From positions 48,841,007-48,905,006 of the forward strand of contig CM056732.1 in assembly GCA_029844215.1 (NCBI GenBank): a stretch of 64,000 bases of DNA, written 5' to 3'. The position numbers and the translations under genes are program-made. The DNA is from Przewalskia tangutica (lineage: Eukaryota > Streptophyta > Magnoliopsida > Solanales > Solanaceae). The notes under the pieces are model-generated. The model made no database searches, was not told where the DNA came from, and was given only the letters and a program-made list of their open reading frames with translations. Below, piece by piece: positions 1-12,789 of this stretch (the first letter of the stretch is position 1; every line of letters begins with the position of its first letter).

Positions 1-1578
1 GTGAGATTGTCGAGTCTTCTATCGTTGATGAGGTGAAGAGGCGATGCGTATGAGGACCGATTATGATCTGATGTCGAATCTGGCTCTTGAGAGGAGAAGA
101 GTCTATTTGAGAGTGGCGCTGATGGGGTGCTAAGATTTGAGGGCGAGTTGTGTGTTCGATGTAGCGGGACCGTCGGCCAGATTGCAGGAGAGGCACACAA
201 GGTGCTCGTTACTCTATTCATCGAGTCGACTAAGATGTACCATGACCTCGGATGTATGTATTGGTGGGATGGCATGAAGGGGCGTGGCGGGTTTTGTTGC
301 TCGGTGTCCTAATTATCGAGTCAGGTTGGTTGAGCACGAAGCGGTGGGCTATTGGAGCTATTGATATTCCGGCATGGAAGTGGGAGGTGATCAATATGGA
401 CTTTATTACGAGGTTACCTCGCACTCAGAGGAAGCATGATTCCATCACAGGTTATTGTCGGTGGTGACTAAATCAGCCCACTTTCTTCGATCGAGGACTA
501 CGTATTCGGTGAGGATTATGCTAGATGTATATCGGAGAGATTGTGAGGCGCACGGAGTTCTATATCGATTATATCATACAGAGGAGCGGTTCGTCTAACC
601 AGAGGTCTTTCGAAGGATTAGGTACACGGTGAGTCTCGATCTGCGTTTCATCCTCGGACCGACGGACAGAAGCGGCGTACTATCGACACTTGAGGATATG
701 TTGCGCTTTGTGTTATTGATTTCATGGGTAGCTGGGAGGATCATTTACCTCTTGTGTAGTTTGCGTATAACAACAGCTACCATTCTAGTATCCAGATGGC
801 GCCTTATGAGGCCTTATATGGGAGAAAGTGTAGGTCACCAATAGGCTGGTTTGATGTGGGCGAAGTTCAGTTAGTCGGGACGGACTTGATTCAGCAGACG
901 GTGGATAAGGTGAAGCTTATCCGAGGCGGTTATTATCGGCTGTAGTCGGCGAGTCGTATCTGAATAATCGGCGTCGACACTTGGGTTGAGATGGGCGATT
1001 GGGTCTTCTGAAGGTATCACCGTGAAGGGTGTGATGAGGTTTGGGAAGAAGGAAGGCAGCCGAGTACATTGGGCGCCTCAGTTGTCCGTAGGGTAGGCAA
1101 GGTTGTCTATGAGTTGGATCTGTCGTCCGATGTGGAGGCAGTACATCCAGTTTTTCATGTATCTATGTTGCGGAGGTGTATCGGAGATCCATCTAGAGTG
1201 CACCCGATTTGTGACGTCCAGTGTGAAGGGTTATCGATGAGGAGAGTCTCAATGCGCGATACTCGATCGTCAGGTTAGGCGACTGCGGACAAAGGATGTG
1301 GCTTCCGTCAAGGTCTTATGGCGGAACGAGAACAGAGAGGAAATGACATGGGAAGCAGAGGAGGACATAATGAAGAAGTATCCTCACTTATTCCCTACAC
1401 CTCCAGGTAACTCACTTTCCTACTTGTTGATTTTAATTGACATATAGGCTTAAGTGTTGTTATGACTATGTATGACATTCTTGTTTATGTGGGATATAGT
1501 AAGATGGACTATGTCGATAGCTGTCTTGATTGAACGTAGAAGGAACATTCGGGACGAATGTTTCTAAGGGGGAGAGAA
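1..1578 (+). pseudogene. Element A: degraded 3' end of Ty3/gypsy pol (integrase and chromodomain-like tail)
   Basis: This is the remnant of an integrase, the enzyme that inserts the cDNA copy into the genome. Readable pieces in different frames are the integrase core entry (WKWEVINMDFITRLPRTQRKHDS, about 375-450), the region around the third catalytic residue (TLEDMLRF, about 685-710), and the C-terminal part with VGKVVYELDL and HPVFHVSMLRRCIGDP (about 1090-1200). A chromodomain-like tail (KVLWRNENREEMTWEAEED) follows at about 1305-1370. Many stops and frameshifts separate these pieces, so it cannot be translated. It runs directly into a polypurine tract and LTR. The 5' part of the element lies outside the window. 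Confidence 0.85.
1544..1578 (+). promoter_or_regulatory. Element A: inverted repeat plus polypurine tract before the 3' LTR
   Basis: A 19-nt inverted repeat, AACATTCG-GGA-CGAATGTT (1544-1562), is followed by the purine run aagggggagaga and then the LTR start at 1579. The purine run primes plus-strand DNA synthesis. The same hairpin lies beside the polypurine tract of TRG1, TRG2, D and E. Confidence 0.8.
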
Positions 1579-1903
1579 TGTTACACCCCGTAATTCCAGA
1601 GTACGTATGTGAGGACGTACGTACGAATGTATAACCCTAAATACGTAAGGGAAGAAGATTTTGAATTTCCGACGAAAAATATTCCGAACTTCGTGAAGAA
1701 AAAAGGTTTATTATTGGGAATTGGATTCTCAACTTTGGTATTTAAGACTTTAAGAATTTATAAGAATTATGGATTTTATTTTCCGGAATTGGTCACGTGG
1801 GGCCCACGGGAGAAATTACGGTTTTGTGGGACCCACATTATTGTCGAGATTTTTGACATTACGGATATTTTCGGAAGATGAAATATTTTGGACGAGTAGA
1901 ATG

Positions 1904-2101
1904 GCGACACATGTCACCCCCATGTGGCCATGTTGGCCGAAATGGCTTGACACTTGTCTTGTGGCCGAAATGAAGAGACATGTAGCAAGCCACATGTCTC
2001 AAGTTTGTGTGGGACATGTGGTTTGTGGGGCCCACACACACATGTCCCCAATCTACACCACACACTTGCTCTCATCCTAACCATTGATTGTCCTATAAAT
2101 A
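1904..2101 (+). promoter_or_regulatory. LTR A promoter block: palindrome and TATA box
   Basis: The palindromic box gcgacacatgtcacc lies at 1904-1918 and a TATA box, tataaata, at 2094-2101, about 516 bp from the LTR start. The same pair recurs in the other LTRs, supporting a real RNA polymerase II promoter near the 5' end of the LTR. Confidence 0.6.
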
Positions 2102-2860
2102 CCCCCTTAAGCTTGCAAGACTTCATCAACACTTAAAGATTTTCCAAGTCACAAAATACTCCCTCCCTTTGTGTTGCACTCTCGGCCACCCCCCCCCCCC
2201 CACTTTGTGTAGAAAAGTTCTTCAATTGTTGTTGTATAATCCCAAATACCTTAGCCTAGTGTCCCTAATAGTATTCTAAAGTTATCCTAATACAAAGAAC
2301 CCGGAAATACTATTTTATTCCAATAGTCGCAAAATGAAACCCTAGGGAAATCTTCATATTTTGGATGAAGTATTAAGAGAAGTTGGTTAGGAACATCTAA
2401 GGGTTGCTTGGAGTGGATTGGAGAGTAAGGAATAGGAGCTAAACGTTGCTCAGGATCGACTTATTAATCTTGGATAATTTTGGGCTTATCGAGGTAATGA
2501 TCTTTGTCCTTCTATTGTAATTGGAGATTACATATTGTAGTAGTTCATAATTGAGTATATGATATGTGGAAGGAAAATTGTAAAGAATTAGACTGTTGGT
2601 ATATTATGGGGCAGAATTATACACGTCCGGTTAAACGTGTAATCCCTTTTGAATTGTTGGCTATTAGTATCCGGCCTTGTTAAAAGTGGAAATATATGTG
2701 GATACGGGGGGGGAGGTGCTGCCCAATTTTCCGTAGAATAAGGAAATGTATACTTAGAATATTATACGAAGAGGTCTAGACGTTGATAGACGTATTTGAT
2801 TATTATAGGTTGATACTCTACGCGCGGCATATTCGACTTGGCAAGTGGATTTAGCCGAGG

Positions 2861-2870
2861 AGGTATGTGA
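2861..2870 (+). promoter_or_regulatory. Splice-donor-like AGGTATGTGA in LTR A
   Basis: This is a good match to a plant 5' splice site. The same ten bases occur at the matching place in TRG1 (23986, 38850), TRG2 (30664, 36084), H (47643) and, on the minus strand, S1 (5494), S2 (20120), S3 (43242) and E (60882). Function is inferred. Confidence 0.4.
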
Positions 2871-4088
2871 TTCTTCCTATCCTCTTGAGCATGATTGTTG
2901 TGAAATATATAGTACGGTAGACGTACGTGTGTTAAATAAATTTGGTTTCACTTTAATGTCCTTGGTTTTAAAAAAGAATAGGTTCTCTTGATTTTCCAAA
3001 CAAATATGGTTGTTTTGAATTATTGAAAAGTATAAGTGTTATGATAACTTTATGGGAAGTTAATTATAACGACTTAAGGAAGATAAAAAGAACGGTTTAC
3101 TTACTTGTTTATAAAAGCCTTATTGTGATTTCTGAAGGTGTGGTAAGTTGGTTTGATAAGTAAACATGCTATGATATTACGGGCGTTAGTGCCTTGAGAA
3201 TTTCGTGTTAAGGGGGTTTTCTTGTTGGGCTTATGTTGTTTACGATAAGCCGGTTGTGCTTACATTATATCACTTACCCCCCTGACTTGTTCATGTGTCG
3301 CGGATTAGCTACCCCCGATGCGAGGAATACCTCATGCGGGTCCATGTGACCTATGCGGGCTACGGTAGTCCATGAATCACTCCGGGTGTGTTACTGTCAC
3401 GACCCGAACCCGGGCCCGTGACTGGTGCCTTACCCCGGGCACCCTAGTGATACAACATCAGAGAAAATCAGCGGAAATAAAACATAAACATGAAACAAGA
3501 GACATGATAAATAAACAAAGCTAACCAAAGCGATTGCCTTCAGATATATACATAAAAACCGAGCGATTTAATCCTTTTTACAAACCACTGTCCACAACGA
3601 TTACTCTGGACCTCTAAGAATATAACCATAACTATGACGGGACAGGGCCCCGCCATACCCCTGAATGTACAAGAACCTACAGACTCAGGGTAACATACCA
3701 AAAGATAAGCCTCCGGAGAAACGGAGCTTCCCAAAACGCTGATTTGTGATCCTAGAAGCGAGGATCGTCAACCGATGTACCTCTACCTGCGGCATGAACG
3801 CAGCCCGAGAGTCGATCTGTCGCAATTACCAAGTATCTGGCGAAAATCTGTAGTTAAATCATAACAGTCCAAAACAAAACAGGAGATATGTATGATAACA
3901 AAGCTACAATTCACAATATAAAAGCAGTCATGTCAGGGACTCACGCCCTTAAGTCATCACTCAACCATAACTATGGGTCTCACGCCCACAACATCAATCA
4001 TGTTCGCATCATGGCCACATGCCCCCGGAATTCTCCATCGGTGCAGACATGTCCAGGATGCAACAATAATAACAATGTACAATCAGAA

Positions 4089-4396
4089 TGGAAGCATACT
4101 CGTGGGCCACCCATCGTGTCAGTATGTCCAAGCCAATTACAAGATAACACTCCTAATGGAAGCATACCCGTGGGCCACCCATCGTGTCAGTATGTCCAAA
4201 AGGAAGTAACAAGGTAACAATAAAAAATGGAAGCATACTCGTAGGCCACCCATCGTGTCAGTATGTCCCCAAAACAAATAACAAGATAACTCTCCTAATG
4301 GAAGCATACCCGTGGGCCACCCATTGTGTCAGCATGTCCAAAAGGATCGATTAGTGGAAGCATACCCGTTGGTCACCCATCGTGTCAGTATGTCCA
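4089..4396 (-). repeat. Minisatellite in S1, five copies
   Basis: Units of 56-71 bp begin tggaagcatacccgtgggcc, contain cacccatcgtgtcagtatgtcc, and start at 4089, 4157, 4228, 4299 and 4355. The short reading frames over it are repeat artefacts. Confidence 0.9.
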
Positions 4397-6260
4397 TCAA
4401 TCACTCAGATAAGCCGCCTCGGCGAGAGCGGTAGCGTAAATACAATACTTGCACAACAAAGGCTATCACCACAAGCATAGGCAAGTTTAATCATACTCAC
4501 AGACATTTATTTTATTACAACAAATCCGGTTTGTAATCCCAAGGTACTACATACATTTATCCTTTCACAAAGACCTCTTTTTACGTAAAAACAACTCGAT
4601 ACTATTATCCGTAGTACCAAATACGTTCATGTTTTAGAATTGAGTACTTTACACTATTTTAAACCAAGTGGCTTGCACTTTTTTTTTTGAACAACGTCAA
4701 GTAACAACATCCTTTTCCAAAAGTTCAAGTTTGCCTAATTTCAGATACTCGAGTCCTTTAGTTTCGAAAGATTTTATAGTCTTGATCAAATAACGTACTC
4801 TCTTTTAAAACAATAAGCCTTATGTGTGAGTAGGTTATTCCTTGTTTATAACAATCTTATAAAAGCGGCCATGATCTAGGAAATGTAATATCATTTTGTC
4901 TCATCTTAGCTTCTATGCAGATGGAGGTTTCTACTGGTTTTAATAATACTTAGTCATTCAATACATTTCCTTTTAATAGCGCTGCAGTGGTGTGTTCGAT
5001 ACTTATTCTGATTTCCGAAATCAGTAAAACATTATTCCTTTTAAAAAAACCAGGTACTCATTACTCACGAATGAGGTTTCACACTTTTAACAAAATTCAT
5101 ATCAATTCAATTAAGTCAAGTTTCTTATCTTTTAAGATCAAGTCTCTTAACTTCTAAAATCAGTAAACCATTCTCTTTAACTCTCTTAAGACGTTATACC
5201 TAACTTCCCATAAAGCTAGTATAACTCTTATGTTTTCAAAACCAAGTATTACTCTTCTTTCAAAAAGGTTTCTTATTTCTTTTGAAATACTTCAAGATTC
5301 TTATTATTCAGGCTTAAGTCAAAAGACATTGCCGTACAACTACGTTCGGTTAGCACGACGCTCCGCACTATATATATATTATTCAGGCTTAAGTCAAAAG
5401 ACATTGCCGTAAAACTACGTTCAGTTAACACACGTACGTCTACCGTACTATATATATACTTTTAAAATATCATGCTCAAGAGTATAGGAAGAATCACATA
5501 CCTTGCGACGATTATCGACTATAAGCAAAACGCTCCACGGCTATATCCCGGCTAGCCTTGTCCACCTTCCAAGTAGTACATGCTACTGCAGAACATTCAA
5601 CCAATAAAGGTTATAAGTTCATCAGAATACAAATCTATGTAAGTACAGTTTAACGTTCTACTTTAATATTCTTCCGATGAGATATCAGTTCAAGTCTTTT
5701 CTGTAATATCCTTCTATTACAGTTCAATTCTCTTCTATGAATCTTATATTCATTTCTAAACAACTACAGTATGTAATTTCCAATTACAAATAGAAGGATA
5801 GGATTATTTACCTCGGTAAGCCCAAAATTATCCAAGTTTAATGTCGATCCTGAGCAACGTTTATCTCCTACTCGTGGTGCTACTACCCGCTCCAAACTTC
5901 CCTTAGACGTTCTAAGCTACTTCTTCTTAATACTTCAACCAACTGTGAAGATTTTTCTTAGGGTTTCGTTTTTGTGACTGAGGGGAAGTATAGTAGTATT
6001 TTCCGGGCTTTTCGTATAGAGGGTACTTGGAAATACTACAAAGGTTTTGGGCTAGAGTATTTTGGCATAACAACAATACTTGGAGAAGTATTTCTCTACC
6101 AAGGGGGGGGGGGTATAATACGAAACAACTTAGGCAAGGGGGGGGTAGACCTCTCGGCCAAAGCTTCTCAAGAGGGGCTTTGACGAACACTACTCACAAA
6201 GGGGAGGATTTCAAGACTAGGAAAATGATTTTTGGATGAAGAAATCCTTCAACTTAGGGG

Positions 6261-6449
6261 TATTTATAGGACATTCAAGGGCCAAGATCAAGCCAAGTGG
6301 TAGGCAAGTGTAGGGTGGGGATTTGGACATGTGTTTGTGGGTCCCACTTGCTCATCAACTACACAAAAATATCCTACCAACTACTTGACAAAAACAAAGG
6401 CAATTTCCGCCCCAATGTTTCGTCCATCATGAGGGTGACACATGTCACC
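6261..6449 (-). promoter_or_regulatory. S1 promoter block (minus strand)
   Basis: On the minus strand the palindrome ggtgacacatgtcacc (6434-6449) precedes a TATA box (tatttata on plus, 6261-6268), about 400 bp from the LTR start at 6666. Confidence 0.55.
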
Positions 6450-7273
6450 CTCCCGTTGGTCCAAAATATTTCATCTCTCGGAAAAATCCGCAAAAATTAT
6501 AAATGACATAGCCATATTTTTCCCTTCGCAAGTCTTGTAAAACGTTTCGTCGAAAAACGACTCTTTTCGGTACTTGTGAACAAAATTTTCGGCCCTTGCC
6601 TACTTTAAGGCTCAATTTTTCTACGTATGTCCTTACGTATATACTCTGGAAATACGGGGTATAACAGTTACGCCGATGCGAGGAATACTTCATGCGGGTC
6701 CATGTGGCCTATGCGGATTACGGGAGTCCAGAAAATACCGCGGGTTAGCTACCCCCGATGCGAGGAGTACCTCATGCGGGTCCACGGGACCTATGCGGAC
6801 TACGGTAGTCCAGGATTAGACTCGCACAATGATACTAGGGGCGAATGGCCCTACTCTGATCATTGGCGGTCTAGAAAAGACCGGTTGGGTTACACCTATT
6901 TGCTCTTGTATATTCTGTGGCACTATGTACTGTTAATTGGTTTGTTTCATACATGTTTGTGGATTGGTGTTTAAGATGTTATGATTTCATTTCGCATTTC
7001 GCTTTCACATACTTGGTACATGTTGTCGACCTCCTTCGGGTGCGCTCATGCCGCAGTAGAGAGTATATCGGTTGTTGATCCTCGCTCATGGATCACCGCT
7101 CGCTTCGGAAGCTCCGCTTTCTCGAGGCTTATCTTTTGGTATGATTCCCTGTCATTGTAGATTCATGTACATTGAGGGTATGGCGGCCCTGTCCGTCATA
7201 GTTGTTACAAACTCTTAGAAGTGCAGAAGTCTGTTGTAATTTGGGTTTGTAAAGGATGTAATGTTCAGATTTT

Positions 7274-7284
7274 GTTATATATAT

Positions 7285-7319
<35 letters not shown>

Positions 7320-7320
7320 G
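7274..7320. repeat. (TA)n microsatellite in LTR A
   Basis: A nearly pure TA run of about 45 bp near the U5 end of LTR A. Shorter TA runs occupy the same place in B (about 7786), TRG1 5' (about 25762) and TRG1 3' (about 40663). Confidence 0.9.
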
Positions 7321-7465
7321 CATAAAGGTGACAGTTTTGGTTAGCCTGTTCCTTATTTTATATTGTTCCATGTCTATGAGTTTATTTCCGCTGGTTTTTC
7401 TCTGATGTAGAACTAGGGTGCCCAGGGTAAGGCACCAGTCGCAGGCCCGAGGTCGGGTCGTGACA

Positions 7466-7946
7466 ATGATGAAATGTGATTTCATTACAGTATTTTCAGT
7501 TTCACATACTTGGTACCTGTTGTACTGACCTCATTCGGGGGGATGCGTTCATGCCGCAGGTAGATGTACACCAGTTGTTGATCCTCGCTCATAGGATCAC
7601 AGTTCTGCATTTGGGAAGCTTTGTTTCTCTGGAGGCTTATCTTTTGGTATAGATTCCCTGTCATTGTAAGTACTTGTACATTCAGGGGTATGGCGGGGCC
7701 CTGTCCCATCGTAGTTGTTATTAAAACTCTTAGAGGTCTGTAGTACTGTTGTGAGTTGGGCTTGTAAAGGATAACTGTTCGGGTTTTATATATATGCAGA
7801 AGGGTGACCGTTTTGGTTAGCCTGTTTCTTATTTCATATTGTTCCATGTCTATAAGTTTTTTATTTCCGCTGATTTTCTCTGATGTTTTATCACTAGGGT
7901 GCCCGGGGTAAGGCACCAGTCGCGGGCCCGATGTCGGGTCGTGACA
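7466..7946 (+). repeat. LTR B, right end only
   Basis: About 480 bp closely matching the last part of LTR A, from tttcacatacttggtacctg to gtcgggtcgtgaca. It lies immediately right of the end of LTR A. The simplest reading is that A inserted into LTR B, whose left part is outside the window. A tandem LTR duplication is the alternative. Confidence 0.65.
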
Positions 7947-9955
7947 TAAACGGGGGAAGTGCTGCCCAAATTTCCGTAGAATAAGAGGACCATTACTTGG
8001 TATAAGTCTTATACTAGTGTGTATGAAGTTGATAGAAGTATTATTGTTGAAATAGGTTGAAGTACTACTTGTGGCATATTCTGCTTGGCGTGTGGAATAG
8101 CCGATAAGGTTGAAGTACCTATTCGGGGCGTATTCTACTTGTCGTGTTGGTTAGTCGTCCATGAGATATGTGAACCTCTTCCTTCTCTCTTTTGGCATGT
8201 TCTTCGTGTGAACCATAACTGTGGTATTATTTCAAAAGTTATTCTACTCTTAGAAATTAAGGAGTATTCTTGTTATCTATTCTATGCTAAAGACATGTCT
8301 AAATTATTCCTAAGTCCTTACCAAGTCTTATGGGAGATATTGGTAAGAGCTTTTAGTAAACGTTGGAGTCGAATTGATCTTGCTAGTTACAGTACTAATG
8401 AGAAAATGGTATCGAACAAGTCATTGCAACGTTAATAAAAAAGGAATCGACAATCTATTATATTGAAATGAGTAGAATTTTCCATCTGGATAGAAGCTAA
8501 GATATAACCAGTTCATTTTACACTTTCTAGGTTCACATATGATTAGATAAGATCATGATTAATATATAGCCTAATGGCTCATAAAATGGATTAATTTGGC
8601 AATTCGAATATGTATGACCATGCAAATGTTTCCATAATATTAGACAGAGGAGCGAGACGAATTAGATTATCGAGTTGGTACAAACGACGAGTGGACCCTA
8701 TACTTGACTTGATCTTTATAACTGAGCGGATCCTAATCCTTAGTGATATTTTATTGATAGTACTTGGGGTTTCTAAAATGAAAGATTGTTATATATATCC
8801 TATTGATAGTACTTTGAGTTTCTAAAAGGAAAGTTTTTATATGTGATTGGTACATGATATGTGGTGCCACACATTTCTAAAAGGAATGTTTTTTATATGT
8901 GATTGGTACATGATATGTGGTGCCACACATTTTCTAAAAGGAGGTTACTTAGATTATTGGGTGCATGATATTTTGGTGTCCAGATTTTCTAAAAAGATAG
9001 TTGATTAGATTATTGGGTGCATGATATTTTAGTGCCCATATTTTCTAAAAAGATAGTTGATTAGATTATTTGGTGCATGATATTTTGGTGCCCAGATTTT
9101 CTAAAAAGAGGTTACTTAGATTATTGGGTGCATGATATTTTGGTGCTGAGGTTTTTATAAAAAGAGAGTTCATTTTAATGATTGGTACACGAAATGATTG
9201 TAACTTGGTTTTATTTCTTTGAGGGTCAAAAGAGTATTTAAAGGCACAGTTAACTCTTATTTTAAAAAGGGTACAGTTGAATCATTTTTATAAAGTACAA
9301 TGAGTACGTACAAGAGTACGATGGTACAACATCTGATGTTACAAAGGTGCAGTGATACAATGCAATGATGCATGGTACAAGATACTGATGATACAAGGTA
9401 CAGTTGGCTCTTATTTTTGGCACGGTAGGATCTAGTATTTGATTTTTCATACTTGTCCCTGTCATTCTTTTGTACAGTTATGATGTTGTTTACTTTACTT
9501 CATGTTTACATATTTGGTACATGTTGAACTGACCCCCTTCGGGGGGCCGCGTTCATGCCCGCAGGTATTAGGTACTCAGTTTGGTGATCCGCGAGCTTAG
9601 GATCCTTGTTCAACATTTTTGGGATAGCTCCAATATTTCGGAGCTTGTCATTTTAATGAGTCTTCCATTACGCTAGGTATATTCAGGGTACATGGGCCTT
9701 GTCCCATCATAGTTACTATCCAAACTCTTAGAGGTCTGTATTCATATGTGGGCTAGACTTGCGTGAGTTGTATTTATATTATTGTACAGTTGTAGTCCCA
9801 TTCGGGTGTTATATATTATGGCAGCCTTGCCGGCTTTGCCTTTGCAAAAAAATGATGATGAGTATTATTTAGCTTCCGCGAGTTACTTGTGTTGTATGGG
9901 TAGAAGGGTGCTCAGGTAGGGCACCAGTAGCGGGCCTGAGGTTCGGGTCGTGACT
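7947..9955 (+). repeat. LTR C, right two thirds
   Basis: It begins in the middle of an LTR (gggaagtgctgccca, a block also in LTRs A, TRG1 and H) and ends gaggttcgggtcgtgact, a slightly mutated U5 end. LTR B seems to have inserted into it, with taaac (7947-7951) as a possible duplication. It has its own AT-rich minisatellite. To the right it cuts into the gag of minus-strand element G. Confidence 0.65.
8818..9165 (+). repeat. AT-rich minisatellite in LTR C, about six copies
   Basis: Units of about 55-60 bp share ttctaaaaagatagttgatt, gattattgggtgcatgatat and ttttggtgcccagatt. The first two units are a variant with tggtacatgatatgtggtgcc. Confidence 0.85.
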
Positions 9956-10992
9956 CTCACCTGACTATAATCCCATCTCCGATGAGGACCTGATATCCTA
10001 AAACTCTGACCCTGGCTAGAATAAGAAAATCGATCTCGACGCGGTCCTTGAAACTATGAGGGTGCGCTGGCTGCCGGATAAGTTGTATATCTAGAAGATT
10101 AGGTCCTGGGCTTACCTCAGAACTCACCAGAATCACCTGCAGATTGGGCCCTCTTATGCTGGCCCCTAGCCACTTAGGATTCTCAAAATTCTGAGCATAT
10201 TCCTGAATACAAAATATTCCATACTTGGACTCAGAGAAGTTGTATTACACTCATTAACTAAATGTGATCCCAACCCATTCACAAACTGATGCACCTAATC
10301 ATTTATCTCAGCTACAATCATAGAAGCATATTTGGCCAAGAAGTTCAGTTGAAGACTATATTCTTGTACACTCATGTTACCCTACTGAAGATGCAAAAAC
10401 TTATCTTTCCTAGCCCATTGGATCTATACTGGCAGATAATGCGGTAAGAAAGCCTAAAAAAATTCCCTCCATACTAGATGGTGCACGTGATCCCCTGGAC
10501 TGCTTACATGACTCATACCACACTACAACGACATCCCACAATCTATAAGAAGCTAACTCTACTGACTCAGTATCACTGGCATGCATTACCCATAAAGTCA
10601 TTTTCATCTAATCTAGAAAGTTATACGGGTCCTCACTCAGGACTGATCCCATAAATATCGAAGGGTCCAAGTTAAAGGAATCCCTGACTCTCGCACTAAT
10701 AGCTCTATCAAAGAAACTAACAACCTGACGTTAGGCCTGAGCAGCCTTTAACTGAGTGAATAACTGAACCGCACTACACATGTAAAGATACTGATCAGGG
10801 ACAACATGTGGAGGAACATGAGGCTCAGTAGCTCCTCTCAACTCTTCTGGAGGTGGTAGTTCTAGAGGTCTGAGATAAGGCCTCATTCTAAGGCGCATGC
10901 TATCCCGTATTAGCGGGTGACACATGACTGGTACCTTCTCCCGCATCCACATCCTACCTTCTAGTAGTCGTCTTCCGTCTAGTCTTAGGCAT
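9956..10992 (-). pseudogene. Element G: truncated, degenerate gag
   Basis: Gag is the structural protein that packages the element's RNA. The start codon at 10992 (minus) opens MPKTRRKTTTRR, then hits a stop. The best piece is 10410-10607, with ASDTESVELASYRLWDVVVVWYE and SRGSRAP, a typical Ty3/gypsy Gag capsid segment. Frame is lost several times. The 3' end of gag and all pol are cut off by the right end of LTR C at 9955. The primer site at 11160 fixes the orientation. This gag is more distant from TRG1, H and D than those are from each other. Confidence 0.75.
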
Positions 10993-11159
10993 CGCTGGAA
11001 GTCAAACTCTTACAACTCAGCTCTATCGCACGATCTAAGATAAGAAGAAAGGCAATCATCTTAAATGTCCTGTAGTCTCTTTCTTATAAATGTGGTGCAC
11101 GACACATCCATAAATAAGACTCTACTAGACATGACTTATAGACTCCCTAGGACAGACCT

Positions 11160-11171
11160 GCTCTGATACCA
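11160..11171 (-). promoter_or_regulatory. Primer-binding site of element G (initiator tRNA-Met)
   Basis: gctctgatacca on plus, so TGGTATCAGAGC on minus, matches the plant initiator tRNA-Met 3' end. It is four bases from the LTR edge at 11176. Confidence 0.85.
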
Positions 11172-11175
11172 AGTT

Positions 11176-12457
11176 TGTCCACCCCAACCTTAGGGGTGTG
11201 GCCGGCACCGGGAGCCTTAACGAAGATTATCTTTATCCCTATTCTTAGTCTACATTAAAGAAAATAGATAAGATATGGAATAAGTCAAACAGACATTAAG
11301 ACATGTGCTACCTAGTACTAGAACTGGATACGTCATTTCAAACACAAAAATGGACATGTTATGAATGAAGTTAGGCACATTAACACAGGGCAGACATCTT
11401 GAGTTTATATTAAGCCTTTTATATCCTAAAAATGGAATGGAATTACTAGGGTAGCTTAAAAGCCTTCTTGGTCTCATCTTCCTTAAACCAGTCTAGTTCC
11501 AAACCAATTTTTAATCAGATGCTACTGAAAAGGCCTTACTTATCACACATTGCAGACAGACCTTCAAAGTTCATTTTCAAACCTAAGTTGTCCTTCATAC
11601 TAAGTGTAGATATTAGTCAGAGCCTAAAGAGATTACTATCCCCCGATTATCATTAACAACAAGTGTTCTATACTATTTTTAGCATATATATTTTTTAAAA
11701 CAGTCTATAGGCAGTTATTTGACAGAAGTGATCACCATCAAGCACAATATTCAAAGCTGGAATCTTCCAGTTAAACATGTGAGTCATTACATTAAGTTAG
11801 TCCATTACTTTTAAGCTACTTAAAACAGGTTCATAAACATATCAAACACACTAAATTCAGATTTATCCTCAACCAATCACAAGAAATAAAAAAATATGCT
11901 TCATGTGCTGACCACACATGTTCTTAAACATGCATCATAGATAAAAATAAATCACTTTTAGGCTAAATTAACACTAAAATGTTCCTAAATTGGTTATTCT
12001 ACAGGTCGTGTATGGTTGAAAATGGCAAGACCCTTTAATGCTCTCACCTCCATGCCACTACGGTACCACCCCAGGGTTAGGTTGTCCCTCTCTTTTACTT
12101 TTCTGTTGAGATTTCTTAATTTTTCTTGTTCTATTTAATTCAAACGATGGGTTTTGATTGGTTGGGCTCATTTTGGAGGGATTTTCCCTCCTATTTCACT
12201 TATCCCACATCGATGTAAAGCCCCGATATATAGGGTTTCTGTGTTCTATAAATTGAACAATATTTCCTCATTCTTAAAAGTCCAGAAGTTCGAATCTCAG
12301 GCTTTTTATTGTTCAGACCATTTTCGAACAAAATACTTGACTAATTTGAACTTACTTGGGATCCAAGCCTTTTGGCGGAATCCTACCGACATAAATTAGT
12401 CTCCCAGTTCTAAAACCTCTTTTTTCGTGTGTGTTGCGAGTGATTTAGGTGTAGAGT
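11176..12457 (-). repeat. Element G 5' LTR, U5 side
   Basis: The sequence begins tgtccaccccaaccttaggg right next to the primer site, so it is the U5 end of a minus-strand LTR of a different family from the TGTCACGACC LTRs. It is cut at 12457 by TRG1 and resumes at 40834. I see no coding sequence in it. The far end of this LTR is not resolved; the terminus at about 46195 may belong to it or to another LTR. Confidence 0.6.
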
Positions 12458-12789
12458 TGAAGTATTATACCCCGTAGTTCCAGGGTATGTATATGAGGAC
12501 TTACGTACGAGAATACGACATTAAGATTGGAAAGGAAGAAAGATTTGATTTTTCGACGAAAAATTTTCCGAATTTTTGTGAAGGAAAAAGGTTCGTTAAT
12601 GGGAATTGGATTCCCAGTTTTGGTATTCGGACTTCTGGGAATATAATAGAATTATGGATTTTATTTTCCGGAATTGGTCACGTGGGGCCCACGGGAGGAA
12701 TTTACGGTTTTGTGGGGCCTACATTAGTTTCGATATTTTAACGGTTTATGGATATTTCAGAAGATGAAATATTTTGGACCAATAGGAGG

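Larger units (their letters stand above)
3395..6666 (-). mobile_element. Solo LTR S1 with target duplication gttac
   Basis: A complete LTR in minus orientation, 3272 bp, starting tgtcacgacccgaacccggg and ending ggaaatacggggtataaca. It is flanked by perfect 5-bp copies gttac at 3390-3394 and 6667-6671. No primer site, gag, pol or polypurine tract is attached, so it is a solo LTR left by recombination between the two LTRs of a former element. It contains a minisatellite (4089-4396), a TATA box and the conserved palindrome. Confidence 0.93.
3313..6815 (+). repeat. Minisatellite of LTR A (interrupted by S1)
   Basis: About three units of the type gatgcgaggaatacctcatg followed by cgggtccatg lie at 3317-3390, 6674-6750 and 6757-6815. 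S1 is inserted between the first and second. Related units occur in LTRs H, S2 and E. Confidence 0.7.
1579..7465 (+). repeat. Element A 3' LTR, split by solo LTR S1
   Basis: The LTR begins TGTTACACCCCGTA after a polypurine tract and ends GGTCGGGTCGTGACA. S1 splits it at 3394/6672, and the left and right parts join inside a tandem repeat that is continuous once S1 is removed. Net length is about 2.61 kb. Inside are a palindromic box, a TATA box, an oligo-C run (2189-2201), a splice-donor-like site (2861-2870) and a minisatellite. The five bases after the end, atgat, may be the target duplication, but the other copy is outside the window. Confidence 0.85.

Noticed and set aside
4089..4396. Possible CRISPR array (regular repeats)
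   Set aside because: The repeats are tandem minisatellite units that vary and have no unique spacers. The context is a plant LTR and no cas genes exist.
7129..7916. 118- and 143-codon minus-strand frames
   Set aside because: Both lie on the conserved U5 ends of LTRs A and B and on a TA microsatellite; equivalent frames in other LTRs are not conserved as protein.
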